From positions 1-10,220 of the forward strand of contig CAZQQD010000100.1 of NCBI GenBank assembly GCA_964595355.1: DNA of 10,220 nt, read 5' to 3'. This stretch comes from JAKAGZ01 sp964595355. Its GTDB lineage: Bacteria; Bacteroidota; Ignavibacteria; Ignavibacteriales; Ignavibacteriaceae. The notes under the pieces are model-generated. The model was given only the letters and a program-made list of their open reading frames with translations. It ran no database searches and was not told where the DNA came from. Positions within the stretch are counted from its first letter, which is position 1. Every line of letters starts with the position of its first letter. Shown here one piece after another: positions 6,113 to 10,220 of this stretch. The position numbers were made by a program, and so were the translations under genes.

Positions 6113-7159
6113 CTATTCGTTTAGGATAATTTTATTTCTGTATTTTGCATATTCACCATAGTCAAGATATATCTGACCATTATTTAGCATATCTCGTACT
6201 TTTACAGCCTTGTTCTGAACATCTTTAATTTTTTTAGTGACATTAAAAATGAAACCATCACTTCCTGCTCCTGAACCGAAAGAAACCATAAAAATTTTAT
6301 CACCCGGTTCAGCTACATCAAGCACAGCAGAAAGTCCCGTTGGAGAAGAACCGGAATAAGTATTTCCCATCCACGGTACAATCCATCCTGTTTCAAGTTG
6401 CTCCTTTGTAAATCCCAGTTGCTTTCCTGCCATTTGTGGAAATTTACCATTGGGCATATGAAATACAGCATATTTAAAATCTTCCGGTTTCATTTTGGAC
6501 TTCTTTAAAAGATTTTTTCCGGCATTAACAATGTGCCGGAAGTATGCAGGTTCACCGGTAAATCTTCCGGCATGCCTTGGATAAAACTGGTGTTCGCGTC
6601 TCCAGAAATCAGGTGTATCAGAAGTATATGAATCTGTAAAAAGAATTTCAGCAACAACATTTTCTTTTCCCATTATAAATGCCGAACCTCCTGCAGATGC
6701 AGAATATTCGAGTGCATCACCCGGTGCCCCCTGTGAAGTATCAGCACCTATTGCAAGGGCATACTTCATTTCGCCGGCTTTTACAAGACTATAGGCAACA
6801 TACATAGCCTCAGTACCAGCCTTGCAAGCAAATTCATAACTTGCGACATGCACCTCGGGACCAATTCCCAGAGCATCAATTAAAATTGTACCGCTGGGTT
6901 TCACCGCATACGGATGTGATTCGGAACCGATATAAACAGCCCCAATATCTTTAGGATCAATTTCTGCTCTAAGCAACGCATTCTTTGCTGCCTCAACTGA
7001 AATTGTTATTGTGTCTTCATCAAGGCCAGGAACTGTTTTTTCGAAGAGTCGGAGACCACGCTTAATTACTTCAGGATCGGAGCCCCATTGCTTTGCAATG
7101 CTCTCGACTTTAATACGATAACAAGGCAGGTAAGAACCAAAGCCAACTATTCCAACCAT
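6113..7159 (-). CDS. Archaeal-type hydroxymethylglutaryl-CoA synthase
   Basis: 348 residues of the thiolase-superfamily HMG-CoA synthase, close in motif wording to the archaeal/short bacterial type. It condenses acetoacetyl-CoA and acetyl-CoA to HMG-CoA. The Glu-Cys-His triad is visible: Glu80 in GSESHPYAVKP, Cys112 in YEFACKAGTEAM, His234 in FHMPNGKFP (S. aureus Glu79, Cys111, His233). GNTYSGSSPTGL (265-276) and SFGSGAGSDGF (294-304) are further family motifs. I choose the ATG at 7159-7157: GGGGG lies five bases before it, and family members start MVGIVG. The ATG at 7171, four codons earlier, would overlap that ribosome binding site. It is the first gene of the synthase-thiolase-DUF35 unit, 111 bases after miaA. 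No HMG-CoA reductase or lyase is in the window, so the fate of HMG-CoA is open. Confidence 0.94.
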   Translation of the reverse strand: MVGIVGFGSYLPCYRIKVESIAKQWGSDPEVIKRGLRLFEKTVPGLDEDTITISVEAAKNALLRAEIDPKDIGAVYIGSESHPYAVKPSGTILIDALGIGPEVHVASYEFACKAGTEAMYVAYSLVKAGEMKYALAIGADTSQGAPGDALEYSASAGGSAFIMGKENVVAEILFTDSYTSDTPDFWRREHQFYPRHAGRFTGEPAYFRHIVNAGKNLLKKSKMKPEDFKYAVFHMPNGKFPQMAGKQLGFTKEQLETGWIVPWMGNTYSGSSPTGLSAVLDVAEPGDKIFMVSFGSGAGSDGFIFNVTKKIKDVQNKAVKVRDMLNNGQIYLDYGEYAKYRNKIILNE

Positions 7160-7198
7160 TATGTCCCCCATAATTTATTTGGGAATGCAGTTAACTAC

Positions 7199-7246
7199 GC
7201 TCAATAATTTTTAAGTACTATTACAATATATTGAATTTTATTGAGC
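7199..7246. repeat. Dyad elements in the leader of the HMG-CoA synthase operon
   Basis: GCTCAATA at 7199-7206 and its exact reverse complement TATTGAGC at 7239-7246 flank a 10-base perfect palindrome CAATATATTG at 7224-7233. All lie between the miaA stop and the HMG-CoA synthase start. They could be regulator binding sites or a long-loop stem in the leader. There is no U-run for a terminator. The AT-rich composition makes chance matches possible. Confidence 0.3.
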
Positions 7247-7270
7247 CAGTAAATAATAAAATCACTAAGC

Positions 7271-8188
7271 TCAAAAAATACTTAATATTTGCTCACAGAT
7301 ATTATTTAATTCTTCAATTTCTTTAACATCAAACCATTTTATTCTCTGATCCTTTCTGAACCAGGTCATTTGTCTTTTAGCATATCGTCTCGTATTTCTT
7401 TTGATAAGTTCTACTGCTCTTTCAAGTGTAATCTCACCTTCGATAAAAGAAATAATCTCTTTATACCCAACAGTATTAAGTGAATTTAAATCTTTATTGA
7501 ATCCTTTCCAGATTACTCCTTTTACTTCATCAACTAACCCGGTTTCTATCATTTTATCAACACGACTTTCAATGTTTTTATATAGAGTTTTTCTTTCCCA
7601 GTTTAAGCCGTATTGAACAAAATAAAAGTCCACCTCTCTTTCATACTTTTGTTGATGAACTCCAATTTTTTCGCCAGTTAAATGATAAACCTCCAACGCT
7701 CTGATAATTCTTTTCCAGTTTGATGGCTGCATTTTCCTGGCACTTTCAGGATCAACTTGCTTCAGCTTATCATATAAAAATTCATTGCCAAATTTATCCT
7801 TCAGCTCCAATAGTTTAAGTCTGTATTCTTCATGTGTATCAACAGTATCAAATATTCCGTCTATCAAAGCTTTAATGTATAAACCTGTTCCACCAACAAC
7901 AATTGGCTGTTTATTTTTCCTAAAAATCTCTTCAATAATCTTTAATGCTTCTTTTTCAAATTTACTAACATTAAAATCTTTGTCAGGCTCCAGTTGATCA
8001 ATAAAATAGTGCTTAATTTTTTTAAGGTCATGCTCTTCAGGTTTTGCTGTTCCAATATCAAGATATTTGTAGATTTGTCTGCTGTCAGCAGAAATTAATT
8101 CACCATCTAATTTATCTGCCAGTCGAATTCCTAATTCTGTCTTGCCGGAACAGGTAGGACCAACAATTACAATTACTTTTCGTTCCAA
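7271..8188 (-). CDS. miaA: tRNA dimethylallyltransferase
   Basis: 305 residues, the usual length. MiaA transfers the dimethylallyl group of DMAPP to N6 of A37 in tRNAs reading UNN codons, giving i6A37. Motifs in order: P-loop GPTCSGKT (10-17), SADSRQIYKYLDIGTAKP (33-50), IVVGGTGLYIKALIDG (96-111), NWKRIIRALEVY (157-168), NTVGYKEI (about 238-245) and the C-terminal RRYAKRQMTWFRKD. The start is a TTG at 8188-8186, inside the 3' end of pcm (16-base overlap); no ATG is available nearby and members usually begin just before the VIVGPT strand. GAGGG lies almost against the TTG, so start efficiency probably depends on coupling to pcm. The downstream neighbour is the HMG-CoA synthase unit. Its substrate class is represented here by the tRNA-Cys(GCA) at the right edge, which has A36-A37-A38. 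Confidence 0.96.
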   Translation of the reverse strand: MERKVIVIVGPTCSGKTELGIRLADKLDGELISADSRQIYKYLDIGTAKPEEHDLKKIKHYFIDQLEPDKDFNVSKFEKEALKIIEEIFRKNKQPIVVGGTGLYIKALIDGIFDTVDTHEEYRLKLLELKDKFGNEFLYDKLKQVDPESARKMQPSNWKRIIRALEVYHLTGEKIGVHQQKYEREVDFYFVQYGLNWERKTLYKNIESRVDKMIETGLVDEVKGVIWKGFNKDLNSLNTVGYKEIISFIEGEITLERAVELIKRNTRRYAKRQMTWFRKDQRIKWFDVKEIEELNNICEQILSIF

Positions 8189-8811
8189 CCCTCTTTACCT
8201 ATTAGTGGGACAAATTTAAATTCAGGGATGTCTTCCTCTTCAAATCTATTTTCATCAATCTTTGTAACTATTTTCAGCTTCTGGGAAAATTTATCTCCAA
8301 CAGGGATTACTATCTTTCCACCAATTGATAATTGATTTTTTAACGATAAAGGAACTGACGGCGAACCGGCAGTAACAATTATTCCAGCAAAAGGAGCATA
8401 TTCATTCCAGCCAAGTGTACCGTCCGCACATTTTGTCTTAACCCTTACAGAAAGTTTATCAAATAATTTTTGCGCTTCAATTAAAATATCATAATTTCTT
8501 TCAATGCTGTAGACTTCCATTCCCATTTGAAATAAAATCGCTGCCTGGTAACCTGAACCAGTTCCTAATTCGAGTACTTTTTGCCCAGGTTCTAATTTTA
8601 ATTCCTGTGTCATAAATGCTACAGTATAAGGTTGTGATATAGTCTGACCGTAACCAATTGGAAGCGCAACATCTTGATAAGACATATGCTTAATTGCTTC
8701 AGGAACGAATTTATGCCTTTCAACTTCACCAATTGCTTTGAGAACAGAAATATCGTGAATCCCTTTCATTGATAACTGATCAACCAGTTCACTTCTTTGT
8801 GATTTATACAT
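8173..8811 (-). CDS. pcm: Protein-L-isoaspartate(D-aspartate) O-methyltransferase
   Basis: 212 residues, the normal bacterial length. It methylates the free carboxyl of isoaspartate in aged proteins using S-adenosylmethionine, starting their repair in the cytoplasm. Motifs: RHKFVPE (32-38), GYGQTISQPYTVAFM (53-67, the substrate-side loop typical of PCMT), the SAM-binding VLELGTGSGYQAA (79-91), ADGTLGW (129-135), IIVTAGSPSVP (144-154) and the late GGKIVIPVGD (164-173). The start ATG at 8811-8809 has no clear Shine-Dalgarno sequence. It is the first gene of the long minus-strand run, facing the UPF0316 gene divergently over 97 bases. The 3' end overlaps miaA by 16 bases, including the stop. Confidence 0.95.
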   Translation of the reverse strand: MYKSQRSELVDQLSMKGIHDISVLKAIGEVERHKFVPEAIKHMSYQDVALPIGYGQTISQPYTVAFMTQELKLEPGQKVLELGTGSGYQAAILFQMGMEVYSIERNYDILIEAQKLFDKLSVRVKTKCADGTLGWNEYAPFAGIIVTAGSPSVPLSLKNQLSIGGKIVIPVGDKFSQKLKIVTKIDENRFEEEDIPEFKFVPLIGKEGWNEK

Positions 8812-8908
8812 AAAGATTAATTAATTCAGAATAATAATTTGACTTACAAAGATAAAATAATATTCTTTAATTGTTTAATTTTGGGAAGTAACATAAATTT
8901 GAATTGTT
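8812..8908. promoter_or_regulatory. Divergent promoter region between pcm and the UPF0316 gene
   Basis: 97 AT-rich bases must hold both promoters. On the minus strand TATCTTTG (8854-8847) and on the plus strand TAATTTTG (8876-8883) fit the Bacteroidota -7 element TAnnTTTG. A TTTG at 8838-8841 is too far (34 bases) to be the usual -33 partner of the plus-strand element, and I see no -33 partner for the minus-strand one. The region is certain as intergenic; the exact elements are weak. Confidence 0.35.
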
Positions 8909-9427
8909 ATGATAGACTCAATAGTTGGTGCAATCCTCATCATGTGCATGAGAATTTGTGATGTAAGTATTGGAACGATGAGAACAATTCTGGTTGTTCA
9001 GGGGAAAAAATACTATGCAGGAATTGCCGGATTTTTCGAGGTACTGATTTGGGTTTTCGCTATAAGATATATTTTTCAACATCTGGATTACATTCCAAAT
9101 CTTTTTGGCTATGCAGCGGGATTTGCACTGGGAAATATTATAGGCGTAACTCTGGAGCAAAAAATAGGTCTTGGCTTTGCACAACTAACTATAATTTCCA
9201 GACATTATACAGATAAAATAGCAGACACTCTGAGGAAATCAAAATACGGAGTTACAATTCTACCAGGTGAAGGAGGAGCAGGTGGCATTTCTATAATTGT
9301 TTTGATTATCCAAAGAAGCAAGCAAAAAAAGGTACTCGAACTTATAGAAGCAATTGATGAAACGGCATTTATAACAATACAGTATTCTTTGCCTTACAGG
9401 GGATTCAGACACGGTGTGAGAAAATAA
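8909..9427 (+). CDS. UPF0316 membrane protein (DUF5698 + DUF2179)
   Basis: 172 residues of the UPF0316 family. The N-terminal half has three transmembrane helices (about 4-17 extending to 30, 38-57 and 63-84), with family wording RICDVSIGTMRTILVV (15-30), FFEVLIWVFAI (42-52) and GFALGNIIGVTLEQKIG (71-87). The C-terminal part (about 88-166) is a soluble DUF2179 domain with VTILPGEGGAGG. The function is unknown. DUF2179 also occurs at the end of YitT-type membrane proteins, where a cytosolic sensing role has been suggested. The ATG at 8909 has no obvious ribosome binding site; GGGAAG lies about 20 bases upstream, too far. It is transcribed away from pcm and ends only four bases before the stop of the convergent 60-residue gene. 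Confidence 0.9.
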   Translation: MIDSIVGAILIMCMRICDVSIGTMRTILVVQGKKYYAGIAGFFEVLIWVFAIRYIFQHLDYIPNLFGYAAGFALGNIIGVTLEQKIGLGFAQLTIISRHYTDKIADTLRKSKYGVTILPGEGGAGGISIIVLIIQRSKQKKVLELIEAIDETAFITIQYSLPYRGFRHGVRK

Positions 9428-9431
9428 ATAT

Positions 9432-9614
9432 TTATTCGACCTTTTCACAGCAGCCGCTGGCAGCTTCAGGTGCTTTTAGCTTAAATAAATTTTTAGTTAT
9501 TATAAATTTCCATAATTTATCAGAAAAACTAATTGGTGCTGAAATTCCAGCCTTCATTAACTTTTTGAATTTCCTTAGAAAATAAAAAGTAATATGTAAC
9601 TTAAACTCGCTCAT
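9432..9614 (-). CDS. Small hypothetical protein with C-terminal Cys-Cys motif
   Basis: 60 residues, MSEFKLHITFYFLRKFKK to SGCCEKVE. I do not recognise it. The N-terminal part is basic and amphipathic (Phe, Lys, Leu rich, about residues 4-20), the middle has LWKFIITKNLFKLK, and the tail has adjacent cysteines at 55-56. Support for a real gene: an AAAGG six bases before the ATG at 9614-9612, and a compact fit, with its stop four bases from the convergent UPF0316 stop. Against it: short length and no known family. The Cys pair next to the end resembles small metal-binding or thiol peptides, but that is only an impression. It could be a chance frame. Confidence 0.45.
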   Translation of the reverse strand: MSEFKLHITFYFLRKFKKLMKAGISAPISFSDKLWKFIITKNLFKLKAPEAASGCCEKVE

Positions 9615-9912
9615 AGTTCGCCTTTATTTTTGTTACAAGCCTGATTCCGTGTGGCTTACAGTGGTGTTATGAAATTCATCGACTGCTGATTGAGAAGAAA
9701 TCGATAATTTTGTTAATCACTTAATATGCCAAGACTTATGTCCATTTTTTAATAATTATAATTAGGTATGAGAAACTAATTTGTTTCAGTTTGAATGGAT
9801 TGTACTGATTTGAGGCATCACTGAGGTAATAAAATAACATTTTCTAAACAAAATTTGTTTAGAACGATTGTTGTACATTAAAAGTATAATTTGTTTATAA
9901 TCATATAGAAAA
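9615..9912. other. Non-coding region before the small membrane-protein gene
   Basis: 298 bases without a convincing reading frame. It holds the 23-base palindrome at 9842-9864 and three copies of AATTTGTTT (9778-9786, 9852-9860, 9888-9896), the last two extended to AATTTGTTTA. Two TATAAT sequences lie at 9885-9890 and 9896-9901; a TTGTAC at 9871-9876 is 19 bases before the second, a poor sigma-70 spacing. The first part (9640-9770) shows nothing recognisable. Confidence 0.6.
9842..9864. promoter_or_regulatory. 23-base palindrome, candidate operator
   Basis: Perfect 11-base arms TTCTAAACAAA and TTTGTTTAGAA around a single central A. A one-base centre cannot form a normal hairpin loop, so it reads better as a site for a dimeric regulator than as an RNA stem. 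It ends 48 bases before the ATG of the small membrane-protein gene, a suitable place to control its promoter. The regulator is not in the window. Confidence 0.5.
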
Positions 9913-10140
9913 ATGTCACTTAATTCTACATTAAATATTTATCTTGAAATTGGCGCCATCGTTCTATCGTTAATTTTCATTGTTGGATTTTTAAACCTCT
10001 ACGTGCCTTTCCCAAAAAAACTTAAGGTTTTTTTTAGTTTTTTAATTATAATCGTTGCTACTATTTGGCTATTAAATGATTTGGGAATTCTATATAATAT
10101 TATAAATCCTTTATCAAATTGGATAAGAGCTATAAAATAA
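9913..10140 (+). CDS. Small two-helix membrane protein, Thivi_2564-like
   Basis: 75 residues with two transmembrane helices: about 11-30 (IGAIVLSLIFIVGFLNLYVP) and about 38-55 (VFFSFLIIIVATIWLLND). The pattern of a first helix ending in N-x-Y-x-P, a short Lys-containing turn (PKKLKV), a second helix ending WLLN and then GI resembles the small Thivi_2564 family of membrane proteins of unknown function. This is recognition from memory, not a search. The ATG at 9913 lacks a Shine-Dalgarno sequence. The gene stands alone, with a palindrome upstream and a terminator hairpin beginning at the base after its stop. It converges on the tRNA-Cys gene. Length and composition suit a real gene, and the terminator supports it as its own transcript. 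Confidence 0.7.
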   Translation: MSLNSTLNIYLEIGAIVLSLIFIVGFLNLYVPFPKKLKVFFSFLIIIVATIWLLNDLGILYNIINPLSNWIRAIK

Positions 10141-10170
10141 AAAATCCTGATTGAAAATCAGGATTTTTTT
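10141..10170 (+). terminator. Rho-independent terminator after the small membrane-protein gene
   Basis: Twelve-base perfect arms AAAATCCTGATT (10141-10152) and AATCAGGATTTT (10156-10167), a three-base loop GAA, and a run of T to 10170. It starts at the base after the stop codon. The A-rich left flank gives a T-rich run on the other strand, so it may also end transcription of the convergent tRNA-Cys gene. Confidence 0.9.
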
Positions 10171-10172
10171 AG

Positions 10173-10220
10173 AGGCGCCGGTCGGATTCGAACCGACGAA
10201 TAAAGGTTTTGCAGACCTTC
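10173..10220 (-). tRNA. tRNA-Cys(GCA), 3' part (5' end off the window)
   Basis: The visible part runs from base 26 to the discriminator. The anticodon stem is AAGGT/ACCTT with loop CTGCAAA; the anticodon GCA is at 10212-10210 and reads UGC/UGU. The variable region is TATTC. The T arm is GTCGG-TTCGAAT-CCGAC (10197-10181), and the 3' acceptor strand CGGCGCC (10180-10174) is followed by U73 at 10173, the identity base of tRNA-Cys. CCA is not encoded (the next bases are CT). The D arm and 5' acceptor strand are missing. A36-A37-A38 makes it a MiaA substrate. Confidence 0.95.

Noticed and set aside
7172..7270. Terminator after miaA
   Set aside because: The GCTCAATA/TATTGAGC arms are 32 bases apart, AT-rich and not followed by a T-run, so readthrough into the HMG-CoA synthase unit cannot be excluded.
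8918..9184. Minus-strand 88-residue frame inside the UPF0316 gene
   Set aside because: Fully antisense to a recognised family; composition is unlike a protein and there is no ribosome binding site.
9423..9436. 14-base palindrome AATAAATATTTATT spanning both convergent stop codons
   Set aside because: Pure A/T, made largely by the two stop codons and coding sequence; no GC stem, so not a convincing terminator.
9260..9448. Minus-strand 62-residue frame over the UPF0316 3' end
   Set aside because: Antisense to the DUF2179 domain and overlapping the 60-residue candidate; nothing supports it.
10141..10220. Possible integration site at tRNA-Cys
   Set aside because: No integrase and no repeated tRNA 3' end elsewhere in the window; the adjacent repeat is an ordinary terminator hairpin.

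Overview
The window is AT-rich bacterial DNA. The gene families, the mix of clear GGAG-type and absent ribosome binding sites, and two TAnnTTTG-like elements suggest the Bacteroidota/Ignavibacteriota side of the tree. That placement is an inference from gene style, not from a marker gene. The sequence is a scaffold with two 10-N gaps (1096-1105 and 1523-1532), so 1-1095, 1106-1522 and 1533-10220 are three contigs whose joins are not proven.

Left part (1-1532), all on the minus strand: a partial methylated-DNA-methyltransferase/ATL-like gene running off the edge; a short nuclease-fold (SNase-like) protein; and a multi-pass membrane protein interrupted by the first gap, whose stop lies one base from the SNase start. 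Next to the second gap lies a 58-base second copy of the end of prfB. It encodes the same 18 residues as the real prfB end but differs at 8 bases, all synonymous. This points to a join between contigs of two related genomes, or to a true partial duplication.

Central part (1563-8811), all on the minus strand; transcription order is pcm > miaA > HMG-CoA synthase > thiolase > DUF35/Zn-ribbon protein > AtuA > AtuA C-terminal-like protein > prfB. The HMG-CoA synthase, thiolase and DUF35 genes sit in the order and spacing of the archaeal early-mevalonate operon, whose products form one channelling complex. Here they are followed by a split AtuA (DUF1446) pair known from acyclic terpene and branched acyl-CoA catabolism. 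No HMG-CoA reductase or lyase is visible, so the direction of this C5/C6 acyl-CoA chemistry (isoprenoid, iso-branched acyl-CoA or terpene/leucine breakdown) is open. prfB carries the classic +1 programmed frameshift site (CTT TGA C), so its true start is at 2664 and not inside the long open frame.

Right part (8812-10220): a divergent intergenic region; a plus-strand UPF0316/DUF2179 membrane protein; a convergent 60-residue unknown ending in a Cys-Cys tail; about 300 bases of non-coding DNA with a strong 23-base palindrome; a 75-residue two-helix membrane protein resembling the Thivi_2564 family; a strong terminator hairpin; and the 3' two thirds of a minus-strand tRNA-Cys(GCA) cut by the window edge. 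I see no CRISPR array, insertion sequence, integrase or defence system. The most distinctive items are the archaeal-type HMG-CoA synthase module joined to AtuA and the duplicated prfB end at the scaffold gap.
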